Positions 35,771 to 43,917 of a stretch of 63,291 bases of DNA are shown piece after piece. The translations under genes and the position numbers were made by a program. This DNA is from Actinomycetota bacterium (GTDB taxonomy: Bacteria; Actinomycetota; Acidimicrobiia; Acidimicrobiales; Ilumatobacteraceae). Location of the stretch: NCBI GenBank assembly GCA_026393475.1, contig JAPLAA010000017.1:1-63291 (forward strand). Reading direction: 5' to 3'. The notes beneath the pieces are model-generated. The model was not told the DNA's origin and did no database searches. It saw only the letters and a program-made list of their open reading frames with translations. How positions within the stretch are numbered: position 1 is the stretch's first letter; the number at the start of each line of letters is the position of its first letter.

Positions 35771-36696
35771 CCGCTCGCCTCCAACTCCACCCCGAGGTCG
35801 CGGCGGCGGTCCGCGACGGCCGACCGGTCGTCGCGCTCGAGTCGACGATCATCAGCCACGGGATGCCGTATCCCACGAATGTCGCAATGGCCAACGAGGT
35901 GGAGTCGATCGTGCGGGCCAACGGCGCCGTGCCGGCGACGATCGCCGTGCTCGACGGGATCGCGCACATCGGCCTGTCGCCCGAACACCTCGAACTGCTC
36001 GCGACCCACCCCGAAGTGCACAAGGCCACCACGCGCGACCTGCCGTGGCTGCTCGCCACGGGCAAGCACGGCGCCACGACCGTCGCCGCCACGATGCGCC
36101 TCGCGGCGCGGGCCGGCATCAGCGTGTTCGCCACGGGCGGCATCGGTGGCGTGCACCGGGGTGCGGCCACGAGCTTCGACATCAGCGCCGATCTCACCGA
36201 GATGGCGGCGGTCCCGGTGGCGGTCGTGTCGGCAGGCGTGAAGTCGATCCTCGACATCGGGCTCACCCTCGAGCGGATGGAGACCCTCGGTGTGCCGGTC
36301 GTGGTGAACGGCAGCGACGACTTCCCGTCGTTCTACTCACGCACGAGTGGCTTCGCCGCCCCGCGCCGGCTCGACGGCGCCGCCGAGATCGCCCGCTTCC
36401 TCCACGCCGCCTGGGGCCCCGAGCTCGCGCTCACCACCGGCGTCAGCATCGCCAACCCGATCCCCGTCGCCGACGAGATCCCGGCCGACGAGATCAGCCA
36501 GGTGATCGAGGACGCGCTCGCCGAGCTCGACCGTCAGGGCATCTCCGGCCAGGACGTCACCCCGTTCCTGCTCGCCAACGTGGTCGAGCGCACCGGTGGC
36601 CGCAGTCTCACGGCCAACCTGGCGCTGGTGCGCAACAACGCGACCGTCGCTGCGCAGATCGCCGTCGAGTACGCCTCGCTGGCAGGGGGCGCCTGA
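35767..36696 (+). CDS. psuG: Pseudouridine-5'-phosphate glycosidase
   Basis: A 309-residue enzyme that splits pseudouridine 5'-phosphate to uracil and ribose 5-phosphate. VALESTIISHGMPYPTN, KHGATTVAATMRLA, ATGGIGGVHRGAATSFDIS and VVVNGSDDFPSFYSRTSGF are diagnostic, including the catalytic Lys region. Length is normal for the family. It starts inside the plsC stop (ATGA) and is followed by a methyltransferase 1 nt later. The usual kinase partner PsuK is not in the window. Confidence 0.93.
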   Translation: MTARLQLHPEVAAAVRDGRPVVALESTIISHGMPYPTNVAMANEVESIVRANGAVPATIAVLDGIAHIGLSPEHLELLATHPEVHKATTRDLPWLLATGKHGATTVAATMRLAARAGISVFATGGIGGVHRGAATSFDISADLTEMAAVPVAVVSAGVKSILDIGLTLERMETLGVPVVVNGSDDFPSFYSRTSGFAAPRRLDGAAEIARFLHAAWGPELALTTGVSIANPIPVADEIPADEISQVIEDALAELDRQGISGQDVTPFLLANVVERTGGRSLTANLALVRNNATVAAQIAVEYASLAGGA

Positions 36697-36697
36697 C

Positions 36698-37321
36698 ATG
36701 GGCTTCCGGCAGTTCTACGCCGAGCGCGTCCTGCCGGTGGTGATCGACAAGGCGTGCGCGTCACCCGGGTTCAGCGAACCCCGCGCGGCCGTCGTCGCCG
36801 ACACCCACGGCACCGTGCTCGAGATCGGCTTCGGGTCCGGCCACAACCTGCGCCACTACCCGGCCGCCGTCGAGCGCCTGCTCGCGGTCGAGCCGGCGTC
36901 GCGGGCGATCGAGCTCGCCCGGCCGCGGATCGAGCGGGTGTCGTTCGAGGTGGAGGTCGTCGGCCTCGACGGTCAGCGTCTGCCGGTCGACGACGAGAGC
37001 GTCGACTGCGTGGTCTCGACGTTCACCCTCTGCACGATCCCCGACGTCACCGCGGCGCTGGCCGAGGTGCGCCGCGTGCTCCGGCCGGGCGGCACGTTCC
37101 ACGTGCTCGAGCACGGCCTCGCCGACGACGAGGGCGTGCAGCGGTGGCAGCACCGGGTGAACCCGATCCAGCGACGAGTGGCGGGTGGGTGCAACACCGA
37201 CCGGCACATCCCCGACCTCCTCGCCGCGTCGGGCTTCCGATGGGACGAACTGCACCGCTGGTACGCAGGACGCCCCAAGACCCTCACCGCCCTCACCCGC
37301 ACGGTCGTCACCGTCGCCTGA
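36698..37321 (+). CDS. Class I SAM-dependent methyltransferase
   Basis: A 207-residue small-molecule methyltransferase of the UbiE/Methyltransf_11 type. The SAM loop is VLEIGFGSGHNLRHYP, the acidic residue is in LLAVEPASRAIELARP, and the later motifs are VDCVVSTFTLCTIPD and VLRPGGTFHVLEHGL. The substrate is unknown. It begins 1 nt after the psuG stop, so it is the third gene of the plsC-psuG operon. A hairpin at 37328-37345 follows. Confidence 0.87.
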   Translation: MGFRQFYAERVLPVVIDKACASPGFSEPRAAVVADTHGTVLEIGFGSGHNLRHYPAAVERLLAVEPASRAIELARPRIERVSFEVEVVGLDGQRLPVDDESVDCVVSTFTLCTIPDVTAALAEVRRVLRPGGTFHVLEHGLADDEGVQRWQHRVNPIQRRVAGGCNTDRHIPDLLAASGFRWDELHRWYAGRPKTLTALTRTVVTVA

Positions 37322-37327
37322 CGGGCC

Positions 37328-37345
37328 CGGCCCGGTGACGGGCCG
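37328..37345 (+). terminator. 7-bp hairpin with GTGA loop
   Basis: CGGCCCG (37328-37334) pairs with CGGGCCG (37339-37345). It follows the methyltransferase stop by a few nucleotides and faces the convergent WYL gene. Confidence 0.5.
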
Positions 37346-37350
37346 CTCGG

Positions 37351-37375
37351 GTCAGCGCCGGTCAGCGCCGGTCAG
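37351..37375 (-). repeat. 10-bp repeat reiterating the WYL-gene stop codon
   Basis: GTCAGCGCCG occurs at 37351 and 37361, and GTCAG again at 37371. On the minus strand TGA therefore appears at 37374 (true stop), 37364 and 37354, in three frames. Confidence 0.65.
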
Positions 37376-38064
37376 GGGCGGGCGATCGTCTGCGGCACCC
37401 ACCCGAGCACCTCGTCGACGTCGCGCCACGCAGCACGTTCGCGGGTGACGGTGGCGCGTCGGATCCGGTCGAGTCGGAACATCCGGCCACCTTCGCGGAG
37501 CCGGCACCAGCCGATGAGGTACCACCCGTCCGTCGCGCCGGTGAACCCGTGCGCCTCGACCGCACGAGTGGTCGCGACACCATCCGCGTCGACGTAGTGG
37601 ATGCGCACCACCGCCCGGTCGCGCACGGCCGCCTCGACGGCGCGCTGAACGGCAGGGCGGGCACGTGGCGCGTCGGGCACCACGGCTCGCAATCGTTCGC
37701 GGAGCTCCTCCACGCCCACCCGGGTCGATGCCGGCAACGTATCGAGGAGACGCTTGGTCGCCGTGGTCGCGGCGTCCCCGAACGGCATCCCCTCGGCGAC
37801 CTTGGCGGCGAGCAACAGGGCCACGACCTCCTCCGGCCCGAGGCTGAACACCGCCTGGCCGCTCACGGGCGAGAGCCGATAGCCCCCGGTGCGGCCGACG
37901 TCGGCATCGACCGGCACCCCGGCCGCACGCAGCGACTCGAGATCGCGCTCGATCGTTCGCCGCGTCACGCCGAACTCCTCGGCGAGCCGTGTGGCGCTCA
38001 CCGGCACCGGGGCGCGCCGGCGGAGCTCCTCGTTGATCGCGTAGAGGCGTTCGAGTCGGTTCAC
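37372..38064 (-). CDS. WYL-domain transcriptional regulator
   Basis: A 230-residue regulator. NRLERLYAINEELRRR leads into an N-terminal HTH_11-type DNA-binding domain (SATRLAEEFGVTRRTIERDL). The C-terminal WYL sensor has GWYLIGWCRLREGGRMFRLD, which supplies the name motif and the Arg of the ligand pocket. These proteins often sense oligonucleotides or small ligands. The start is GTG 38064 because the HTH begins right after it. It is divergent from a VOC-fold gene 100 nt away, a possible target. Confidence 0.87.
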   Translation of the reverse strand: MNRLERLYAINEELRRRAPVPVSATRLAEEFGVTRRTIERDLESLRAAGVPVDADVGRTGGYRLSPVSGQAVFSLGPEEVVALLLAAKVAEGMPFGDAATTATKRLLDTLPASTRVGVEELRERLRAVVPDAPRARPAVQRAVEAAVRDRAVVRIHYVDADGVATTRAVEAHGFTGATDGWYLIGWCRLREGGRMFRLDRIRRATVTRERAAWRDVDEVLGWVPQTIARP

Positions 38065-38165
38065 AGGTGATGTTCGATGGGGGTCGTCGAGCGTTGATGC
38101 CGGACGGTGGAATTTCTCGGAAACTCCGACATTCCGCTGTCGCAACGCCACCGTACCGTGGGCGC

Positions 38166-38552
38166 ATGTTCCTCGGACTGCGCTCCCTCATCCACCCCGC
38201 CCCCGACCTCGCCGCATCGAAGGCGTTCTTCACCGCAATGCTCGGTCGTGCGCCGTACTTCGACGAGCCCTTCTACGTCGGATTCGACGTCGGCGGCTTC
38301 GAACTCGGGCTCTGGCCGGCAGGGGATCCGGCGATCGGCCCGGTCACCTACTGGGGGGTCGACGACATCGACGCGGCACTCGTCTTCGTGGAATCGATCG
38401 GTGCCACCCGACGCGACGAGATCACCGACGTCGGCCAGCAGATCCGCATGGTCGACCTCACGGCGCCCACCGGCGAGATCTTCGGGCTGATCGAGAACCC
38501 GAACTTCGTCCCGGCCGACCCGCCGACGGCCTACGGCGGACCGGGTCGCTGA
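38166..38552 (+). CDS. VOC-family (glyoxalase-like) protein
   Basis: A 128-residue single-domain VOC protein made of two beta-alpha-beta-beta-beta modules: LRSLIHPAPDLAASKAFFTA, then VTYWGVDDIDAALVFVESIG. A His (SLIHPAP) and a terminal Glu (FGLIENPNF) occupy metal-ligand positions. The substrate is unknown. TACCGT (38154-38159) ends 6 nt before the ATG, so it is leaderless. It is divergent from the WYL regulator, which may control it. Confidence 0.82.
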   Translation: MFLGLRSLIHPAPDLAASKAFFTAMLGRAPYFDEPFYVGFDVGGFELGLWPAGDPAIGPVTYWGVDDIDAALVFVESIGATRRDEITDVGQQIRMVDLTAPTGEIFGLIENPNFVPADPPTAYGGPGR

Positions 38553-38573
38553 CGGGCCCGGCGCAGCGGCCGG

Positions 38574-39488
38574 TCAGGCGGTGAGCAGCCGCTTCACCTC
38601 ACCGGCCATCTCGATCGCCGCATCGGTGTCCGCCGCGCACAGGCTCATGTCGAACTCGTGCACGCCGGCAGCCACGTACGGGGCCAGGGCCTCGGCGACG
38701 TCGGCGGGTGTGCCGTAGGGCGTGTACTTCTCGAACGCCTCGAACGGCAGGCCGTAGAACCGCCGCATCGCGGTGGCCACATGCTCGCGGGCGTCCTCGC
38801 GCGTCGCGCCGAGTCCCACCCATGGCTGGTACTTGTGCCGCCACACCACAGCGGTGCGACCCGATGCGGTCGCGATCTGGTCGCACGTGTCGGCGACCTC
38901 GGCGAAACGTCGTGCCGAGCACCACGCCCCCAGCCAGCCGTCGCCGTACCGACCGGCTCGACGAACGGCCGCATCGGAACGACCGCCGACGAGCACCGGG
39001 ATCGTCGGCGAGGGCGCCGGCACGATGCGGCACTCGTCGATGTCGAAGAACTCGTCGTGATGGCTGACGGTGTCGCCGGCCAGCAGGGCGCGCAGCACCT
39101 CGAGCGAGGCGTCGCAGCGACGGCCGCGCGTGCGCGGATCGACACCGCACACCTCGACCTCGTGGCGGTCCTCGCCGCCGATGCCCACGCCGAACACCAC
39201 CCGACCTGGCGCGAGCTGGGCCAACGTGGCCAGCGATCGAGCGACCGTGACCGGGTGACGCAGCGGCAGCAGGTAGACGCCGATGTGCAGACCGAGCGTC
39301 GGGTGCGCGCCCGACAGGCCGGCCATCATCACGATCGCGTCGGTGCCCGAGCCGTTGCGGAACGACACGTGGTCGGCCTGCAGCACCCCGTCGAGCCCGG
39401 CGTCCGCGATCGCGTGCATCACCCGAGCGCGTTCGTGCACGTCGACATCACCCAACCCCGACGCCGGCACCACCCCGATCCGCACCAT
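38574..39488 (-). CDS. LLM-class F420-dependent oxidoreductase
   Basis: A 304-residue luciferase-like TIM-barrel oxidoreductase of the type that uses coenzyme F420 in actinobacteria. Typical features are GLHIGVYLLPLRHPVTVARS, LAQLAPGRVVFGVGIGGED, PVLVGGRSDAAVRRAGRYGD and GDGWLGAWCS. The substrate is unknown. TAGGTT (39495-39500, minus) ends 6 nt before the ATG at 39488, so it is probably leaderless. Confidence 0.85.
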   Translation of the reverse strand: MVRIGVVPASGLGDVDVHERARVMHAIADAGLDGVLQADHVSFRNGSGTDAIVMMAGLSGAHPTLGLHIGVYLLPLRHPVTVARSLATLAQLAPGRVVFGVGIGGEDRHEVEVCGVDPRTRGRRCDASLEVLRALLAGDTVSHHDEFFDIDECRIVPAPSPTIPVLVGGRSDAAVRRAGRYGDGWLGAWCSARRFAEVADTCDQIATASGRTAVVWRHKYQPWVGLGATREDAREHVATAMRRFYGLPFEAFEKYTPYGTPADVAEALAPYVAAGVHEFDMSLCAADTDAAIEMAGEVKRLLTA

Positions 39489-39573
39489 GGCCGGAACCTA
39501 TCCGGTGACGACCGGGAGCCCTGCCGTGCCCTGCTCGCGAGCCGTTCGCCGCGACGGCGGGCATGATGGGTCG

Positions 39574-40500
39574 ATGCCCGAGGGCGACACCATCCGACGG
39601 CTCGCCGATCGCATCACCGAGCGCTTCGCGGGCCAGCGCTGCGCCCGCTCGGTCACCCGCGACCCACGGCTCGTCGGCCTCGATCTCACCGGTGCCGTGC
39701 TCGTCGAGGCCGACGCGTTCGGCAAGCACCTGTTCCTCCGGTTCCTGCGCGACAGCGGCGAGCGGCTCACCGTGCACGCGCACCTCCTCATGGACGGGCG
39801 CTTCGTCGTCGGGCCGGCGTCGAAGGAACACGAGTGGCGACGTCGGCTCGAGCTGTGGTTCGACGACGGTCGCCTCACCGGCCTCGACATACCACTCATC
39901 CGCGCGCTCCCCACGGCCCGCGAACACGAGCTGATCGACCATCTCGGCCCCGACCTGTGCGGCCCCGTCCCGCCCGACCCGGTGACGGTTGCAGCCCGCC
40001 TGCAGCACGACCCCGACGCACCGCTGGCGACGGCCCTGCTCGACCAGCGAAACGTCGCCGGCTTCGGCAACGTGTACGCGGTGGAGTTCCCCTTCGTCGT
40101 CGGCGTGTCGCCCAACCAGTCGGTGGGCACGATCGACGGGCTCGAAGGGTTGCTCGCGATCGGTACGCCGATGATTCGCCAACACGCAGCCAAGGGGCCC
40201 CGCAACACCACCGGCCGCCGCCTCGGGACCGCCGACCACTTCGTCTACGGGCGCCAGTCGTGCCCGGTGTGCGCGACCCCGCTGCAGCACTGGACCGACC
40301 GCGACAGCCCGTGGGGCCGCGTCGCCTCGTGGTGCCCCGACTGTCAGCGGGTGACGCCCCGGCGCACCGTCGATCTCGTCCGCGCCCGACGGCTGCTGGC
40401 GCTGCACCCGGTGCGGCGCGACCCGCTGTTCCCGCGGGCAGATCCAGCGCCGACGACGACGGCCGCGGCGAACGAGACGGAGGTCAGTGCGGACCCGTGA
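39574..40500 (+). CDS. Fpg/Nei-family DNA glycosylase (endonuclease VIII-like)
   Basis: A 308-residue base-excision repair enzyme. The mature N-terminus MPEGDTIRRLA supplies the catalytic Pro2 and Glu3 of the Nei subfamily. GKHLFLRF and HLLMDGRF are in the N-domain, LDQRNVAGFGNVYAVE is the H2TH region, and a Cys4 zinc finger (SCPVCATPLQHW, then WCPDCQRVTP) is near the end. The last about 35 residues are a low-complexity tail. CATGAT (39562-39567) ends 6 nt before the ATG. Its 3' end overlaps the convergent ABC gene by 17 nt. Confidence 0.9.
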   Translation: MPEGDTIRRLADRITERFAGQRCARSVTRDPRLVGLDLTGAVLVEADAFGKHLFLRFLRDSGERLTVHAHLLMDGRFVVGPASKEHEWRRRLELWFDDGRLTGLDIPLIRALPTAREHELIDHLGPDLCGPVPPDPVTVAARLQHDPDAPLATALLDQRNVAGFGNVYAVEFPFVVGVSPNQSVGTIDGLEGLLAIGTPMIRQHAAKGPRNTTGRRLGTADHFVYGRQSCPVCATPLQHWTDRDSPWGRVASWCPDCQRVTPRRTVDLVRARRLLALHPVRRDPLFPRADPAPTTTAAANETEVSADP

Positions 40501-41233
40501 AGCCGAAGCTCGCGCGGAGGTTGTCGTCGGTGAGCACCTCCGCCGGGGTGCCGGCGGCCACGATTCGGCCCGCGAGCAGGATCACGACGTCGGCGTCCTC
40601 GGCGTCGGCGAGGTCGTGGGTGGCCATCGCCACCGCACAGCCGCGGGCACGTTCCTCGCGGATCGCCTGGGCGAAGGTCTCGCGACCGTTGGGGTCGAGG
40701 CCCGCCGTCGGCTCGTCGAGCAGCAGCACGTCGGCGCGGCGGGCCAGCGCCTGGGCGAGGTGCGTGCGCTGTTGCTGGCCGCCCGACAACTCCATCAACG
40801 GCCGGTGGGCGAACGGACCGACGCCCATCCGCTCGATCGCCTCGGCGCACAGCCGACGGTCGTCCTTGCCCGCACGACGGACGAGACCGAGCGCAGCGAA
40901 GCGGCCCATCGCCACCACGTCGGCGGCGCAGATCGGGAGCGTGAACGACGACGCGGGCCGCTGCGCGAGGTACCCGACGCGGGCGGGCTGCGTGCCCGGA
41001 GCGTCGCCGAGGACCGACACCGACCCGGCGACCGGTTCGATCAGCCCGGCCAGGGTCTTGAGCAAGGTCGACTTGCCCGAACCGTTGGTGCCGATGAGGC
41101 ACAGCAACGCGCCCGACGGCAGGTCGAACGAGACACCCCGGGTGACGGCCCGACCGTCGTAACCGACGTCGAGGTCGCGGGCGACGATGACGTGCTCGGT
41201 CATCAGGTGCTCTGTCATCACCTGCTCGGTCAT
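40484..41233 (-). CDS. Metal ABC transporter ATP-binding protein (ZnuC-like)
   Basis: A 249-residue ATPase: Walker A IGTNGSGKST, Q-loop VGYLAQRPAS, signature ELSGGQQQR, Walker B DVLLLDEPTAGLD and switch ATHDL. It is the motor of a zinc/manganese-type importer with the next two genes. The N-terminus carries a 5-residue repeat, MTEQV-MTEHL-MTEHV, encoded by three 15-nt units, so ATG recurs in frame at 41233, 41218 and 41203 and the true start is uncertain. Its first ATG overlaps the permease stop (ATGA). Confidence 0.9.
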   Translation of the reverse strand: MTEQVMTEHLMTEHVIVARDLDVGYDGRAVTRGVSFDLPSGALLCLIGTNGSGKSTLLKTLAGLIEPVAGSVSVLGDAPGTQPARVGYLAQRPASSFTLPICAADVVAMGRFAALGLVRRAGKDDRRLCAEAIERMGVGPFAHRPLMELSGGQQQRTHLAQALARRADVLLLDEPTAGLDPNGRETFAQAIREERARGCAVAMATHDLADAEDADVVILLAGRIVAAGTPAEVLTDDNLRASFGFTGPH

Positions 41234-42156
41234 CGGGGCTCACCGCCCGCCGGTTCGGTGTGCGAGTGCGAGTGGTCGTGGGCATGGCCGTGACCGTGGA
41301 CCGGGATCGGCACCGGGGCGCCGCGGCGCCGGGCGATCCCGGTGCGGATCTCGACACCCGCGAACGTGACGAGGAAGATCGCGACCGCGACCGCCACCAC
41401 GCTCGCGCCGGCCGCGAGGTCGGCGTGGTAGCTGAGCAGCAGACCGATGTAGGTGGACAGCGAACCGAGCAGCGCGGCCATGCCCACCATGGCACCGAGG
41501 CGCCGCGTGACGAGGGCCGCCGTCGACGCCGGCGCGAGGAGCATGCCGAACACGAGCAGCGTGCCGACGCTCTGGAACGAGCTGATGATCGCCACGGCGA
41601 CGATCATCAACATCAGCGACTGGTACCGACGGGGGTTGAAGCCGGAGGTGGCTGCGATCTCGGGCTCGATGCACAGCAGCAGGAACGGCCGGCGGCACAC
41701 CCAGGCGATGGCTGCCACCACGAGAACCGCCGCCGCCTGCCACCAGAGCGCGGTCACATCGACGCCGAGCAGGTCGCCGAACAAGATGTTGGTGAGGTCG
41801 CCCTTGAACTTGTCGGACCGTGACGTGATCATCACGCCGAGCGCCAGCATGCCGGCGAAGAACAGGCCGATGGCCGTGTCGCTCGACAACCTCGACCGCT
41901 TGGTGATGACCGACACGCCGCCCATCATCACCACCGTGCCGGCGACCGCACCGAGGATCACGGGGAAGCCGAGCAGGATCGCGGTCGCGATGCCGGGCAG
42001 CACGCCGTGTGCGAGGGCGTCGGCCACGAACGCGAGCCCACGCAGCACGACGAACGTGCCCACCACGGCGCAGCTGATCGCGACCAGGATGCCCGCCACG
42101 AGGGCGCGCATCAGGAACTCGTTGTCGGTGAAGGGCCGGAGGAAGGTGTCGTTCAT
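41230..42156 (-). CDS. Metal ABC transporter permease (ZnuB-like) with His-rich tail
   Basis: A 308-residue ABC-3 permease with about eight helices: LMRALVAGILVAISCAVVGT, FVADALAHGVLPGIA, LLVFGMLLAPASTAALVTRR and so on. The last 25 residues contain alternating His (VHGHGHAHDHSHSHTEPAGG), a metal-binding tail that supports zinc as the cargo. The start ATG at 42156 begins the first membrane domain. The 49 nt between it and the binding-protein gene upstream hold nothing evident. Confidence 0.9.
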   Translation of the reverse strand: MNDTFLRPFTDNEFLMRALVAGILVAISCAVVGTFVVLRGLAFVADALAHGVLPGIATAILLGFPVILGAVAGTVVMMGGVSVITKRSRLSSDTAIGLFFAGMLALGVMITSRSDKFKGDLTNILFGDLLGVDVTALWWQAAAVLVVAAIAWVCRRPFLLLCIEPEIAATSGFNPRRYQSLMLMIVAVAIISSFQSVGTLLVFGMLLAPASTAALVTRRLGAMVGMAALLGSLSTYIGLLLSYHADLAAGASVVAVAVAIFLVTFAGVEIRTGIARRRGAPVPIPVHGHGHAHDHSHSHTEPAGGEPR

Positions 42157-42205
42157 GTGAGGTGGCGGGCATCGCCGATCGGGCTCGCCGTCGACGGACG
42201 CCCGA

Positions 42206-43327
42206 TCATGCAGCGCCGGTGAGGCCTGCCGCCACCTGTGTCGCGAGTTCGACCACGAAGGCCTGGTAGCCGCCCGTCTCGGGGAGGCTATGGGACGGGA
42301 GCTCCACGAGCGGCACCCCGACCTCGGAGGCCACCTGCTCGGCGACGGCCTGGGGAGTGCCGACCTCGGTGAAGATCGCCCGCACACCCGCCGCCTCGGT
42401 CATCTCGAGCAGCTCCGACAGATCCTTCGCGGACGTCTCCGCCGTCGAGGAGAGGCTCGGGATGACCGCTCCGATCAGCTCGCAGCCGTACCGGTCGGCG
42501 AAGTAGCCGAGCGATTCGTGACCCGTGACGAGCCGGCATTCACCGGCCGGGATCGACGACATGATCTCGCGCACCTCAGCGTCGAGCGCGACCATCTCGG
42601 CCTCGACCGCAGCGAGCCGGTCGTCGAGCTGCACGCCGAGCACCGTCTCGAGCTCGGCCGCGAGCGCGGTCACCACGGCCGCCATCGTGATCGGATCGGT
42701 CCACAGGTGCGGGTCCTCGCTGCCGTGGCCGTGCTCGTCCTCGTGCCCGGCCTCGTCCTCGTCCTCGTGCCCGGCCTCGTCCTCGTGCCCGGCCTCTTCC
42801 TCGTGCGCGGCCTCTTCCTCGCTCCCGGCCTCGCCGTGTGCTGCTTCCTCGATCGCCTGCTCGTCGGCACTCAGCTCGCGCAGCTCGACGTGATCGGTGG
42901 CGTAGAACACCGGCACGCCGTCGTGGCCGAGGGTGTCGAGCACGTCCTCCATGCCCTCCTCGAGCGCGAGACCGTTGGCGACGACCAACGCCGCACCGTT
43001 CATCTGCTCGACGTCCTGGGCCGACGGCGCATAGTCGTGCGGGTCCTGGCCGTTCGGGATGACCACGCGCACGGTGGCGGCGTCGCCGACGAGTTGGGAG
43101 ACGACATCGCCCAGGATGCTGTAGGTGACGACGACGAGCGGCTTGCCGTCGACGAGCACGGTGCTGCTCGATCGTTCGCCCGAACCTTCGTCACTGCCGC
43201 AGGCGACGAGCGAGGTCGCCGCGACGGTGACCGTCGCGAGCGCCATGGCGGTGCGGGTCGTCCGCCGGGGCCGACGGTGCGCTGGAACAGGGGTGATGTC
43301 GTCGCTTCTCACAAGGATGATTCCCAT
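42206..43327 (-). CDS. Metal ABC transporter substrate-binding lipoprotein (ZnuA-like)
   Basis: A 373-residue cluster A-I metal-binding protein. The signal peptide ends at a lipobox (TSLVACGSDEG). VVIPNGQDPHDYAPSAQDVE gives the first metal His, EDPHLWTDPITMA the second, and VTGHESLGYFADRYG the third. Between them is a 45-residue acidic, His-rich loop built from HEDEAG-type repeats, a feature of zinc rather than manganese proteins. The start is taken as ATG 43327; ATG 43246 would leave too short a signal peptide. An inverted repeat at 43332 lies directly upstream. Confidence 0.88.
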   Translation of the reverse strand: MGIILVRSDDITPVPAHRRPRRTTRTAMALATVTVAATSLVACGSDEGSGERSSSTVLVDGKPLVVVTYSILGDVVSQLVGDAATVRVVIPNGQDPHDYAPSAQDVEQMNGAALVVANGLALEEGMEDVLDTLGHDGVPVFYATDHVELRELSADEQAIEEAAHGEAGSEEEAAHEEEAGHEDEAGHEDEDEAGHEDEHGHGSEDPHLWTDPITMAAVVTALAAELETVLGVQLDDRLAAVEAEMVALDAEVREIMSSIPAGECRLVTGHESLGYFADRYGCELIGAVIPSLSSTAETSAKDLSELLEMTEAAGVRAIFTEVGTPQAVAEQVASEVGVPLVELPSHSLPETGGYQAFVVELATQVAAGLTGAA

Positions 43328-43331
43328 CGTG

Positions 43332-43347
43332 TTCTCATGTTTGAGAA
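43332..43347 (-). promoter_or_regulatory. Inverted repeat, candidate metal-regulator operator
   Basis: TTCTCA-TGTT-TGAGAA is a 6-bp inverted repeat with a 4-nt spacer, in an AT-rich island of an otherwise GC-rich gap, 4 nt upstream of the binding-protein start. A Fur/Zur or MntR-like site is plausible from context; the sequence alone does not name the regulator. Confidence 0.45.
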
Positions 43348-43444
43348 TGTGTCTTACTACTATGCCGGATCTCGGCAAACCGCCACAACCCCGCGGGGAG
43401 CTTCGATCGAAACCACCGCAGGCCACCTCGGTACAGTTCGCGAC

Positions 43445-43855
43445 GTGACCGACACCGCTGCTGCCCCCGCTCAGGTTCCGCTCGTCGACTACCTCGTGCT
43501 GGGCGATCGCCCGCATCTGGTGGCGCATCAGTGCACGTCGTGCGGCGCCCGCTTCTTCGATCGGCGCAATGCGTGCGCCGGCTGCTTCGGCACGTCGTTC
43601 GAGCCGGCCGAGGTGGCGACCGAGGGCGAGGTGCGGGCGTTCACGATCGTGACGTTCGCGGCGCCCGGCGTGCCGGTGCCGTTCGTGTCGGCGATCGTCG
43701 ACTGCGGCGGCACGAGCGTGCGCGGCAACATCATCAACACCGAGCCCGATCCCGAGCACGTGAAGCTCGGCATGCAGGTCCGCCTCGCGACGTTCTCGCT
43801 CGGCACCGACGACAACGGCACCGAGGCCATCGGCTTCGGGTTCGAGCCGGCCTGA
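43445..43855 (+). CDS. DUF35 zinc-ribbon/OB-fold protein (thiolase partner)
   Basis: A 136-residue protein with an N-terminal zinc ribbon (Cys30, Cys33, Cys44, Cys47: CTSCGARFFDRRNACAGC) and a C-terminal OB fold (EVRAFTIVTFAAPGVPVPF, then GNIINTEPDPEHVKLGMQV). DUF35 proteins bind thiolase-like enzymes such as Ltp2 and are needed for their activity. The gene directly downstream is such a thiolase. Start GTG 43445 is supported by TACAGT (43432-43437) ending 7 nt before it. Confidence 0.9.
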   Translation: MTDTAAAPAQVPLVDYLVLGDRPHLVAHQCTSCGARFFDRRNACAGCFGTSFEPAEVATEGEVRAFTIVTFAAPGVPVPFVSAIVDCGGTSVRGNIINTEPDPEHVKLGMQVRLATFSLGTDDNGTEAIGFGFEPA

Positions 43856-43917
43856 CCGCCCCACCAGCACTCCGCACCCGCACGACCCACCCAGCACGAC
43901 CCAGCAAGGAGGCCCCC

